Shown piece by piece: positions 23,901 through 35,023 of a DNA stretch of 64,000 nucleotides; the stretch's first letter is position 1; each line of letters begins with the position of its first letter. The notes under the pieces were generated by a model. That model saw nothing but the letters and a program-made list of their open reading frames with translations. It had not been told where the DNA came from and searched no databases. The DNA comes from Pleodorina starrii (Eukaryota; Chlorophyta; Chlorophyceae; Chlamydomonadales; Volvocaceae), in assembly GCA_030267565.1 (NCBI GenBank), contig BRXU01000026.1, positions 1,116,001 through 1,180,000 of the forward strand. Reading direction: 5' to 3'. The position numbers and the translations under genes were made by a program.

Positions 23901-25584
23901 CTTCGATGTGCACCCCCCACCCACCCCCCACCCACCACATTCTTGTGTCCCTCCAGCGTGAAGATCTCCTCCCCCGTAAACGTGTTCCAGACCTGCAGCA
24001 GGCAAGCAGCGCCAGCGAGGATCTGGGATTGCCGTGTAGGCCGGCGATTGCACGGGCTCACACTGCCGGGAACCGGACCCCGCACCCGTCCCGAAACTGG
24101 GCATCTCCTGACGCTGACACAGGTCCGCAAGTAAGTCGGAAAGACGCACGTCCCGCCCTGCTCCGAAGCGACATCCGAACCGGGCACGTGGCCGCGGCCG
24201 CACCTTGCAGGTCCGGTCGTACGACCCGGTGATGAAGCGGTCACCGCTCTTATTGAAGGCACAGTTAGTGAGCGGCAGGATGTGGGCCCGCAGCACCTGT
24301 CAGGGCAAGAGACGCGGGACGTAGGAGGGTGCTTCATTGCGGTGCTGCTCCGCGGGTGCGTGCGCGCGTCCGGATTGGGGACGTAATTGAGTGGTAGACG
24401 GAAGAAAAACCACCCACAGTCACGTCGTGCATGCAACGCACGCCCGGCACATAATGGAGTAGTTCAGCACAGGAGGAGGGTCCAAGTAGAGGGACATGGA
24501 CACCCCGACAGCAGCATGATGGCATTCCGTGCACACGCGCCGAGGCCGCGTGGCACGGGAGCCGCGTTCTCGCCTTGAAGACCGCGGCTCCAAGATACTA
24601 GTAGCACGCAAACACCCTAACACCGGTCCCCCTACCCGCGTGGGCCCGCAGCCCATGCGCACCCGCGCGTAGCAGCGCACCCACTCTGTCTAGGGAGGCC
24701 CTATCCGTGGCTCCTTCCAAGCCAGTTTTCACATTCAGGTGGCGGTCCCACGTAGCTATTATCTCTGCTGCCCGACAAAGCACAGGGCGCATGAGGTCTT
24801 CAAGCGCTCTTTATCGCGCCCCGTGATCAACTCTGATTCTCAGATGCAGCCAGAAACCCCATGGGTTCCACTAGAGTTTCTCCCAGCAGGTACCGCCTCA
24901 AATTCGGTGCGGACAGCCGGTATGGTCGCATTTCCCTCCATCCCAGCCCCGGTCGCGCGCCTGGGCCGGCAGGGCGCTTAAGGACACCAGTTGCGAGGGT
25001 TCAACAAGCCACGTTCGAGCACGTGCCTCCACATAGCTACATCCCCGTCATAGAGGTGTGCCCCCTTGGTTTGTACAATGCCAGGCCCACTGTGCAATCG
25101 TGGGGTTCCGCTGCTTCCTCCCTCCGTGCCCTCCTGGAAACTTCCGGCCAAACCCACCTTGAACAGCGTGAAGCTGTGATGTTGCTGCTCCAGCATCTTA
25201 TCGATCAACCTGTGTATAAGCTGCCGCAGTGCTGGCCGCCGGTTCTCACTGATAAGCGGCTCCTGCCGGATAATTTGCGAAAGCAACACCTGCAACACGG
25301 CAACGGCCCGTGTCGCGACCTCCTAACGACGGAACATGCCTATCGATGCACCATGGGGCCCACTTATCGCAAAGAGGGCAGCCGGGCAGGAACAGGGAGC
25401 ATGCAACCATCGACACCGGAAAGCGCCAACGCAGGCGTGTGTGTCCCCGCACCTCTACATCCACGTCCGGTGTAAGATCCAGCAGGTCGATTGGCTTCTG
25501 CTTCATGACGCCGTCCCGTTCATACTGCAAGATTACTCCGGGCGGATAGTATCGAAGCAGGAACTTCTTTAGCTTCGCGGCCAT
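17943..25584 (-). CDS. ODA16: Outer row dynein assembly protein 16 (ODA16/DAW1), WD40 protein
   Basis: Exons in gene order: 25584-25453, 25289-25158, 24296-24204, 23992-23936, 23623-23509, 23077-23037, 22487-22396, 21906-21746, 21205-21123, 20609-20527, 20276-20192, 19665-19625, 19117-19084, 18624-18555, 18055-17943. The sum is 1332 nt (443 aa), close to the Chlamydomonas protein, with all phases matching. The N-terminal 88 residues ([32 protein letters not shown]) are the DAW1 signature preceding the propeller. Eight WD40 repeats follow, with motifs such as [46 protein letters not shown] and [13 protein letters not shown]16 is an intraflagellar-transport cargo adaptor that carries outer-arm dynein into cilia. 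Exons 12 and 13 are only 41 and 34 nt and were placed by homology and phase; the other exons are secure. Confidence 0.95.
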
Positions 25585-26086
25585 ATTTGCAACCGTAAAG
25601 TTCAGGTCAAGCTTAGTCTGCTATGCCTCAAAACGGGCAGCGGAAGAGGAAGTGTTAGCCTTGGCCGTGGGGCGGCTGGTCCGAGCTAGCAGAATTCAAC
25701 TAGAAACGGGGCCTGGCCCTCTAAAAGCTGCGAAGGCCAGACCCAGCACTGTGCAGTGTTGTGCTTGGCGTCGGCGTCCCTATCGTGAGTCTTCGGGATA
25801 ATACACTCTAAAAGGCCAGTTGACTCAACATATATATCAAATGTTTGTGTTAACAATGATCGCTACAATGTATGTTTTGAATGTCAGAAGCCGAGTGATC
25901 TGACGCGTTCGTCACTTCGTCTTTTTCCGTGCAGAAGGGGCAACCTGCTTGCAAAAGTCTGCCCCGTGGAAATCCTGAACCGTACGTGAATTTATCCCGT
26001 GAACACACATTTTTCTTTATATCGCGATGTGCTAAACGACTATCTGACCTTCTCGACCCAAACGCAGCGTAGTGGCACCGGCAGCC

Positions 26087-29000
26087 ATGTTGAAAACAAG
26101 CCACCGGCAAGCTGCTGGATCGTGCTTTAAGGCGCGTTCGGCGCCTCCGCCACGACGGGCGTTGTGGCGGTCGTCGTCGGCGCAGCAGCAGCAGCGAGTT
26201 GTGCAGTGCTCTGCCGCGGAGATGCTCGTTGGCGTTGGTAGCTCAGTTCCAGAGACCTATCTAACCAATCATGATTTGGAGCGGCTTGTGGCGACGAGCG
26301 ACGAGTGGATTGTGACCCGCACGGGTATCAGGAAGCGCCATGTGCTCGGCAAGGGCGAAACTCTGGCTCAGCACGGCGTTGCCTCCGCCAAGCGGGCTTT
26401 AGAAATGGCCGGGATCGCTGCGGAGGATGTGGATCTCGTTCTATTCGCGACATCATCGCCCGATGACGTGTTTGGGAGCGCATGCCAGGTGGGGGCTGTA
26501 ACGCTCACTGGAGGTCGGTCGCCGGTGCTGCCGACGTCTATTGCGACAGAGCAATTGGTATTGATGAGAGAACAAACTAATGTTGTAATCAAGTGCAAAG
26601 GTTGTAAATTGGCGTTGGACTTGACTGGCCGCCGTTTTGGCTCGACATTACTCCGCTGCGGACAGAAGACCTCAACCTGTAGTATACGTGATACCCTCGT
26701 TCACCCCGGTCTGTTCCTTCTGCGTGTTGCGCACGGGGTCGCTAGGGGCGTTCTTGTTAGCGTTGTGCACTCCTTCCGAAGACCCTGCCTACCCGCTCCC
26801 ACTCCCGCGCCCAAGGCCAAGCGCCCAAGCTCACATCACGGGTCAGTCGCCTTTCACGATCCTCTCGGGGGCTCTGTAACGCTGCTTTTCCCCGGCCCCC
26901 TCCGCAGCGCTTGCTGGGTCCTGGCCCCGTTCGCCCTCGTCGCCTCCGTTCCACTGCTCTGCCGTCTCACCTTTCTTTATCCCTCCATCCCGGCCCACAG
27001 GTCCAGGCGGCCATCGGTGCCCGCCACGCCGTCGCCTTTGACCTGACGGCGGCCTGCAGCGGCTTTGTGGTGGCGCTGGTGACGGCGGCGCAGTACATCC
27101 GGGCAGGGACCTTCCGGACCGTGCTGGTGGTGGGAGGAGACGCGCTGTCGCGCTTCGTCGACTGGCGGGACCGGGGTGAGCGAGCGGGGCGGGGGCCCGG
27201 CTATGGGGGCGCTGCGTCCGGTAGCCACTCCGCCTGACTGCGGCGCCCAGCTGAGCTGGCGGTGGTGGCGACGGTGGATGATGAGGTTCCTGGGCAGCGC
27301 CGCGACTAGCCCGCTTCCGGGCGGGCCAGCAGTGTATTCGGCGGATGTAGGGTGGGTCGGGCGGCGGCGGCGGGGGCCCCAGTTAGCGAGGACCGAGTGG
27401 ACCGTGTTGCCCTTCAACTGCAGCAGCAGCGACCGGGCGCACGCCTGCGGTCGGATTCGGCAGGCATCCCGGTCGCCATGCTGCTGCGCCTACCGAGAGG
27501 CAGGTTGGTGGGCGCTGGTCTGTCGAGACGGGGTTGTTCAGCCGGGCCAAGCAGGGGGTTATGGTGCTGCCTGTTGGCGCGACGGGGGCACATCGCGGGG
27601 GGCGGCGGCTGTGGAGGTGACGGCGGCGGGACTGCAGCTGCAGCAAAGGCCTCGCCGGGCAGCCGCGCGGGCCGATGCTTCGAAGGTCGCGTAATCGGAG
27701 CGGACCTGGCATCTTGAGCCCCGCCGCCTGCCATGCACCCCGTTACCGACAGCCGTGGCGAAGGGTCGCGGAGCGGCGATGGCGTCAGCCGCGGCGCCCT
27801 GTCGCTGAAGTCGCAGCTCCTGTTGCCGCGTCCGTCCGGGGCGGCCACGAAGACACGAGGGAGGGCTGCAGTGGACCCGATGCACACGTGCAACGCACTG
27901 CGGGAGGGGGGTTGGCAGTTGCCGCCGCGTGGGGCGGCCGGCCGTGTCGTGCGGCGCCCAGGCAACGGCCGGCAGGTCGGCCGGCTGGTGCCACCGCACC
28001 AACGGCCAAGCGACCGGCCAAGGGGTTCAGAGCGCAATCCGTCGTTCGATTTGGTTGCAGCAAGGCCGGGAAATGGTTGCGATTGCGCTTGGACCGCTGT
28101 TGGCAGCCCGTTGAGGGGCTTCTGCCCACGCAACCTATCCCGCGCCCAGCCAAGCCAAGCCAAGCCCATATGCCAGTACATGGTCGGGTGTCGGGACCAG
28201 GGACCGGAAAGGAGAGCTGCCCCCATCGTGCGAGGTCCCGGCCGGGAGATCCGCCCTCGCGCGCCGTCGGGGGGGCCACACAAGGGGGGGGGGCGGGCCG
28301 TGGTTCCGTAGGCTGGGCAAAGCGGGTGGCTGGGGGTCCTGTCGGACGTGATGAGCCAGCCCAGCCCCAGGAAGAGAGGGGTGGGGAGCGCAGGCCGCAG
28401 TGACTGCCGGCATCTGGCAGCTTTCGTGTCCGCGCACAGCGTCCACCCAACCGCTGAAACGGTGCGGCGGCGTCACCCGACCTAGCGGCTGCCCTGCCCC
28501 GTCTTCAACCGCTGACCAAGCGCTGCAACACCCCCCATCATTTGACTGCTGCCCGCCGCCGACGTCCGCCGGCCGTGATGCGCCTGCTATGCCGTGCTGT
28601 GTTCGTGTCACGCCGCAGGGACCTGCATCCTGTTCGGCGACGGGTGCGGGGCGGTGGTGGTGACTGCCAACCCCGACCCCGAGGCGCCGGGGGCCATCCT
28701 GGGCATGGAGATGGGCAGCGACGGGGAGGGGCACAAGCACCTAAACTGCGCATTCTCGGGTAGGCGCCAAGGCTGGACGGGGCGGGGGGGGGCTCCTGCG
28801 GGCCCGCATTCGAGTGCGCATGGCATGGGCGAGTGGCGGGGAGGCATGGGCCGGGGCCAGGCAGGGGGCCACATGCACATGGGTAGGATCAGGGGCCTGC
28901 AGGGCAGCGGGAGGTCTCCCGTTTGGGTCGGGCCGGGCGGAGCCGGGTCAGGTCGGTCTGAATGGGGCGTTGCGCCTCACTTCCCCTGTTTCGTGTCTGG

Positions 29001-30881
29001 TCCCGCTGGGGTCCTATTCAGCAAATGCATTTGCCGCGTCCTTCGCGCCGAGTTCGTCCCCCAGCACCGCCTAGTGTACACTTGGTTGATGGGGTGAAAT
29101 CTGTGCTCTTGTGCTTATGCCCTTCCCCATCATTCTAGCTCCCGAACACGCGCACGGGCGCCTCATCTCTTCCCCTGACCTGCCGTGTGTCAGCCCCTGC
29201 ACCCGCTCTCGCTCCACTCCGCTCTCGCTCCACTCCACTCTCGCTCCGCTCTCGCTCTCGCTCCGCTCTCGCTCTCGCTCCACTCCACTCCACTCTCGCG
29301 CCGCCTCGCGCCGCGCTGGGCCCCCCCAGGTGGTGGCCTGAAGCCCATGTCAGACGGCAGCGCCCCCTCCTCACACGCCTCGTACTCCAACATCTACATG
29401 GCGGGGCAGGACGTGTTCAAGTTCGCCGTGCGCACCGTGCCGGCGGTGGGGCCGGGCCTGGGGCTGGGTGTGCGGGGGTGCGGGGGATGGGACCAGTGGC
29501 GCTGTGGGCGGCAAGACGGGAGGGGCGCGGGTTCGGGCGTTGGGGGAGGGCTCCGACCTTGGAGCGCGGGGTGCGTGGCGAGGCGGCTGCGGCTGCGCCT
29601 TCAAAACGTCGAATGGTCGCGGCCGTGGTGCTGCTCCCCTTGACACAACCCTGCGGCCTGACGATGAGCGTGTTGTCGTCCCCGCAGGTGATTGATGGCG
29701 CCCTGGCGAAAGCCAACTTGCCAAAGGTGTGCGCACAGGGCGCGCGCGGCTGCGCATGTGTGTGTGTGTGTCTCTCGGGATTTTTGCGTTTGAGGAGACG
29801 GGGTCCGGCAGCGCGTCGGTGCTGGACGTCCAGAGCGCCCAGCCCACACACCACACACGGCCGCTCCGCCCTTGGTGGTTCTGACTGGCCGAGGAAGAGG
29901 CGGGGCCCGTCATTCTTCGCGCGCCGAGCTCCTCCGGACGACCCTTGACGTCGATTGTTTTGACACCTGTCAAGAGGATGGCCGGCACTTTGCTCCCCTA
30001 GCCTGTTTTCCCGCCCATCGCTGTGCTCGCTCCCTCCCCCGCGCATTGTTGTGTAAAGGAGCATATCACTCCCTGACTCCCCCGCGCGGTTGCAGGAGTC
30101 GGTGGACTGGCTGGTCATGCACCAGGCCAACCAGCGCATCCTGGACGCGGCGGCGCAGGTGGGGATGTTTGCGGCCGGAAATCCGCGGCGTTGTGGAGGG
30201 ACAGCGACGGCCGGGGGGGATTGCGCTAATCACAATAGGGGCCGCAGAGCCGCTGCTTCCCTCCCTGCCCCAGCACCGCCCCAGCATGGGCCTCCTAGTA
30301 CCTGGAGTCCCGACTCAGCGGGTCGAACCCCCTCGCCCCCATTGCGCCCGCCTCCGAAACCACGCGCGTCCCCGCGCCACCCGGCCCTCTTCGGCCCCGC
30401 AGCGCCTGGGCCTTCCGTCGGAGCGGGTGGTGTCCAACCTGGCCCAGTACGGCAACACCTCGGCCGCCTCAATCCCGCTGGCGCTGGACGAGGCAGTGCG
30501 GGGCGGCCTCATCCAAAAGGGGGACAAGGTGAGGTGCGGCGAGCCGCGTCGCGTCCCACGCTCACAGACCTGGCGAAAGGGGAGAGGAGGGGAGGGAGGA
30601 GCCCCGGGGCAGCCTAGCGCTTCGATGGGCCGGCCCAGTGGGAAGGGCTTGGCGCTCGAGCTCCGCGTGCCGTGTTTTCCCTGTCTTGTCCCTTCCAGAG
30701 GCTACATCGATCTTCGCCTCACCCTTGGCCCGCGCTGGGTATGACCTTTGCAAGGGCTCACCCAGCTGGATTGTCCCCTCCTGCCATTCCCTGGGTCCGC
30801 TGTCGCCTGCCCGAACAGATCGCGATGGCGGGTTTCGGAGCGGGCCTAACCTGGGCGGGCGCCATCGTGCGGTGGGGCTGA
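26087..30881 (+). CDS. KAS3: 3-oxoacyl-[acyl-carrier-protein] synthase III (KAS III), plastid
   Basis: Exons 26087-26488, 27001-27175, 28619-28759, 29330-29445, 29688-29726, 30096-30158, 30403-30528 and 30819-30881 sum to 1125 nt (374 aa), with GT-AG borders and consistent phases. The enzyme condenses acetyl-CoA with malonyl-ACP to start type II fatty-acid synthesis. Catalytic residues are present: Cys153 in AACSGF, His300 in HQANQRIL and Asn330 in QYGNTSA; the C-terminal [10 protein letters not shown] is the FabH signature. Residues 1-45 are rich in Ala, Arg and Ser and form a likely chloroplast transit peptide; bacterial-type sequence begins at about [14 protein letters not shown]. The ATG at 26087 was chosen over an in-frame GTG at 26072. 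Intron 2 (27176-28618) is unusually long at 1.4 kb and shows no element I recognise. Confidence 0.95.
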
Positions 30882-33101
30882 TTGCTGATGGGTCGGACGG
30901 AGCAGGTATGGTCTCGGAGCAGCAGAGTTGAGAGGCGCACGCGGGGTGGTTTCGGAGCGCGCATCGACAGGCGGTGGGGGCTGAGCTTGCCTAGTCAGCT
31001 AGGCAGTGACGCCGTTTCGCGGGAGCAGCGGTCGAGGGTTGCGGGCTCGGGAAGGGCGTTGGAAACATACGTGTGCAGGGAGCAATACGAGTTATACGAC
31101 CCTTGCAGCGGCAGCGGCAGCCGACATCGTGGCAGGCGGCAGCAAACGGGCCGGCGCAGGGCCGGCGCAGGCGATACGAAGGTTTGTGAACACCCTCTTC
31201 TTATTCAAGAGGCGCAACGCAGCGGCGGGGCGACGGCCGCTCCAGCCCCTGCGTGCCAGCCCTGGCTTGCCTCTTCCAAGCCGCCGGGGGTGAACCCGCG
31301 CAGATCTATCCCCGGCCGGGGCCGCGCCGAATCGCGCGCACGCCCAGAGCTCGCGGCCGCCCTTTCATCTCTTGGGATCTCCTCTCGGCACGCGGCTCTA
31401 GGAAAGGCCGCGGGAGGCGTGGCACGACTTGATTGCCGCGTGTTGGAGGACTCGCTGGCTTTGGTCGTGTTATGGATAGGCGGGTGTGGCGAGAAGGCGA
31501 CTGGCGTCGGGGTCTGGGGGCCGTTACAGGCACTGTGTGCTGAGGAGTGCGAGCACCTAACCGGCCGCCTGCTTGCGGTAGGAGGCGGGTACGAAGGGCC
31601 AGCCTGCTGCGTGCAGCCCCGCTGGCTGCATTGGCGTGGCGCGTGAGTCATGCGTGTTGAGGTGGTGTCGCAGAAGAATTTCCATACCGTATTTTGAATG
31701 CGCGCGGGTGGGTGTCCGGGTTCGCGGGAGTTTATTTGGGTCGGGCGGGAAGCAGGTGGACGACGAGAAAAGGAGCTGAGGCGCCGCCTAAGCAACGCAG
31801 CGCGGGCTTGGAGTTGCAGTGGCGGCGGGTGGTGTCGTCGAGGTTGTTGCCACTGCGTTCGGATCTGGCGTGTTGTCTGGTGTGTTGGAAGCGACGTCCG
31901 CGATGCCCGGTACAAGCTTTACAACCAGTTGTCTATTATAATTTGGGAAAACCCATGTCAGGCAGTGTGTCGTTGCTACGGTGGGAGGGCGGCCATGGGG
32001 CTCTTGCGAGCCGTGGCGGACCTGTGTGCTGAAGAAGAAGACGAGATCCGGCTGGCCTGAAGACGGGTTCGTAGCCGGATCTCCGGATAGGCAAGGAGGG
32101 GTCGGCGTGGGTGCCGGGAACTAGAGCGAGTTCGGTGGGAGGTAGGAGAGCTTTGTTGAGAGGGTCCGGGGTTGCCGCGGACGGATGCGCTGCGTGCGGC
32201 CTCGTACAACCGGACGCGTACAACCGGACGCGGTCAGCAGCGCACACGGGCCGGGCGAGGTTATGCGGTGCTCCTTACTCACGACCGCGCAGGGTCGGTA
32301 GTGCTCGCGATGTTTCTCCTTGGACCCAGAATTGCGGATTTATGCTGCGGCTGACGGCTCTGGGCCGCATCAGCGCGACTCGGTTGGTCGCGCAGAATGC
32401 ACGCAAGCGCCCATCTCTAGTAGCCATGTGTAACTGCAAAACTCTCGATATGACCAGTCCGCAACGCGTCCGCAACCAGGCCACATACAGCGGCCTTCCC
32501 CCGGCGCGATAACCGCTGACGCAGACGGCCAGATTCGTACTGATGCAACCTATGCACGCCCTTCCGACGGCGTGCCAGCACTGCTGTGTATCGTGGCGTG
32601 GCTGCCGCTTGCAGCAATGGGTTCGGACACAGGAGTCGCTGCGGTCTCGCCGTCTCGCCGAAGCAGATCTTGCAGTGGTCTCTAAACAGGAAGGGAGAGC
32701 CAGCGGGCCGTGGCCGTACAGGTTTGTTACCATGGTACGCTTGCGCCTCCCATCAACTGGTTAATTTGTGGGGCGCACGGGGGATGCAGGCAGGCGATTT
32801 CAGTCTCGTAGCGGGTATCGCAGGCGACCCCAGACCGGACGGTGTTGGCCGGGAGGTGTCAGATGGGCCATGGGCGGAACGTCGGGCTTCCTTCCTATCA
32901 ACTCGCGCAGCTGCTACTACCGTCCCCAGGCCACATTCGCCTTCAGGCTGGGCCTGTCGTGCACCGTCGGTGGCTGGGAAAAATCTGGTCAAAGTAACTG
33001 ACAGTTGGAGCGCAGACGGACGCGTTCGGTTGGGCTCGTATCGGGACCCAGGGGCACACCCTGGGTCCTCTCGCCCGACCCTCGAGGGCACTAAGGCAAG
33101 A
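30882..33101. other. Interval between KAS III and the inverted-repeat element, no supported gene
   Basis: Open frames on both strands lack domains and splice logic. The first part should include the KAS III 3' UTR; the nearest TGTAA on the plus strand that I see is at 32429-32433, too far away to assign. The bases just left of the element (CCTCGAGGG near 33079) resemble bases just right of it (CTCGAGGGG near 42882), which may relate to the insertion site. Confidence 0.4.
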
Positions 33102-34363
33102 GCCACGGATCGTGGCTCCTTGCTAGCAACGAGAAATGACACGGTTCCTTGGCTCCTTGCTAGCAAGCTCAAGTAGCGACAACGCGTGGTCTATTTGGCA
33201 TACTAATAATGGCAATTAATATAACCTATTCAAACAATGCTTATGCACGACATTTTGCGACCAGAACTCCACGGGAATGGACGATAGATGCTTGCTGGCA
33301 TGGAGCCATGGTTCGCGGTTCCCGCCCAATGTAAGGAAATTCTGTCAATGAACAAATTTAGTTTATAAATGACATTTATTTTTAGATGTATGCACGCCAT
33401 TGCGGCAGTGCAAAATATATGTCCTGGGTGCCCCACGGATCCCGGCTCCTTGCTAGCAACGACTCGTTGCTAGCAAGCAGCCACGATCCACGGTCCGCGT
33501 TCAAATAGGCGCGGCCACGCTACACAGCAGTGTTGTCACCCTTACAGATGCAGCGAAACAACAGCAATTATCTTAATATGTATGCGCGGTGCGTAGTGCG
33601 GCAGCGCATAAATATTTCCTGGGGTGCCCCACGGATCCCGGCTCCTTGCTAGCAACGACTCGTTGCTAGCAAGCAGCCACGATCCACGGTCCGCGTTCAA
33701 ATAGGCGCGGCCACGCCACGCCGCCATGCTGTCACCCTTACAGATGCAGCTAAACAACTGCAATTATCTTAATATGTATCCGCGGTGCGTAGTGCGGCAG
33801 CGCATAATATGTTTCCTGGGGTGCCCCACGGATCCCGGCTCCTTGCTAGCAACGACTCGTTGCTAGCAAGGAGCCACGATCCACGGTCCGCGTTCAAATA
33901 GGCGCGGCCACGCCACGCTGCAATGCTGTAACCCTTACAGATGCAGCTAACAAACAGCAGTTATCTTTATATAGATGTATGCACGGTACGTATTGCGGCG
34001 GTGCAGAAATGTTTCCTGGGAAGCCCCACGGATCATGGCTCCTTGCTAGCAAGCAGTCGTTGCTAGCAAGGAGCCACGATCCACGGTCCGTGTACAAATA
34101 GGCGCGGCCACGCTACGCAGCAATGCTGCTACCCTTGCAGATGCAGCTAAACAACAGCAGTTATCTTAATATGTATGCGCGCTGCGTATTGCGGCAGCGC
34201 ATAATATATGTCCTGGGTGCCCCACGGATCCCGGCTCCTTGCTAGCAAGGACTCGTTGCTAGCAAGGAGCCACGATCCACGCACGGTCCGCGTTCAAATA
34301 GGCGCGGCCACGCTACGCCGCAAAGCTTTCACCCTTACAGATGCAGCTAACAAACAGCAGTTC
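33102..34363 (+). repeat. Left terminal inverted repeat with five ~197-bp subterminal units
   Basis: After ~330 bp of unique terminal sequence, units begin with CCCCACGG at 33431, 33627, 33824, 34024 and 34220. Each unit has a near-perfect palindrome, GGCTCCTTGCTAGCAACGA mirrored about a central base, then GCGTTCAAATAGGCGCGGCC, an AT-rich TATCTTAATATGTATG block, and TCCTGGG(G)TG before the next unit. The very first bases of the element carry half of the same palindrome. Confidence 0.9.
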
Positions 34364-34497
34364 GGGAGCAGATCGACCGGCACCTGCCACCCCCACAGGC
34401 AGCAGCGGGGGCGACCACCACCCGGCAGCAGATCTTGCTCGCCCAAGCGCCCCCTGGATGCGAACAGGTCCCCTGGGACGTGATCGCCCTAGCGGCG

Positions 34498-34553
34498 CTT
34501 TAAGGCAGCACCTTCCGACTTCCAAAGGGAAGTCGGAAGGTGCTGCCTTAAAG
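34498..34553. repeat. Perfect inverted repeat, 26-bp arms and 4-bp loop
   Basis: Arm 34498-34523 (starting CTTTAAGGCAGCACC) is exactly complementary to 34528-34553, separated by AAAG. It lies just inside the left arm of the element. Candidates are a transcription-terminating or RNA-processing hairpin, or a recombination or replication structure. Confidence 0.95.
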
Positions 34554-34621
34554 CAGCAACCCGGAGACAGGGGCGGGCGGGGGCAGCAGCAGCGAAGGGG
34601 CAGCAGCAGCAGCAGCAACAG

Positions 34622-35023
34622 GTGCAGCCCCAGCCAGAGCAGCCCCAGCGACAGGGACCGCGCCAGCGGGCCATCACCGACTTCTTCGCCCGGGCGGAAG
34701 GGGCGACACAGCAGGAGGGACTCGCGCTGAACGCCCCTGCGGGTGAATCGCCGACGCAGGACGCGGGGGCCGGAGAGGTGGCGGCGGTGGAAGCGGCGGC
34801 GGCAGCAGCAGAGGTAGCGGCAGCAGTGCGGGGTGCAGCCAAAGCCTCGCCGTTGGACCGGGCGCGCGCCCGCGCAGTGACGGACGTCTGGGCGCGCCTG
34901 TGGTCGTTCGCGGCGCTGGAGACCCCCCGGCACGGCTGGGACAGAGTGGGGCCGCAGCACCCCATCCTAGTGGTCGTTGAGGAGCGAGTGCGGTGTGCAG
35001 CACCGGTGGAGATCACGGCCTAA
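34622..35023 (+). CDS. Hypothetical 133-aa element-encoded protein with PIP-box-like motif
   Basis: This ORF is the longest non-repetitive one inside the inverted-repeat element. After a Gln/Pro/Arg-rich start it contains QRAITDFF at residues 15-22, an exact Q-x-x-[I/L/M]-x-x-[F/Y]-[F/Y] PCNA-interaction (PIP-box) pattern. An Ala/Glu-rich segment follows (residues ~47-75, likely helical), then a region with tryptophans (VWARLWSF, GWDRVG) that looks like real protein. No catalytic domain is visible. The upstream frame (34341-34730) is a different, Ser/Gln-rich ORF with no similarity I recognise. It may be an exon of a larger gene or a remnant; whether it is expressed is unknown. Confidence 0.35.
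   Translation: MQPQPEQPQRQGPRQRAITDFFARAEGATQQEGLALNAPAGESPTQDAGAGEVAAVEAAAAAAEVAAAVRGAAKASPLDRARARAVTDVWARLWSFAALETPRHGWDRVGPQHPILVVVEERVRCAAPVEITA

Noticed and set aside
32275..33172. Minus-strand frames near the left element border as a transposase
   Set aside because: They lie outside the inverted repeats and show no DDE, HTH or zinc-finger pattern.
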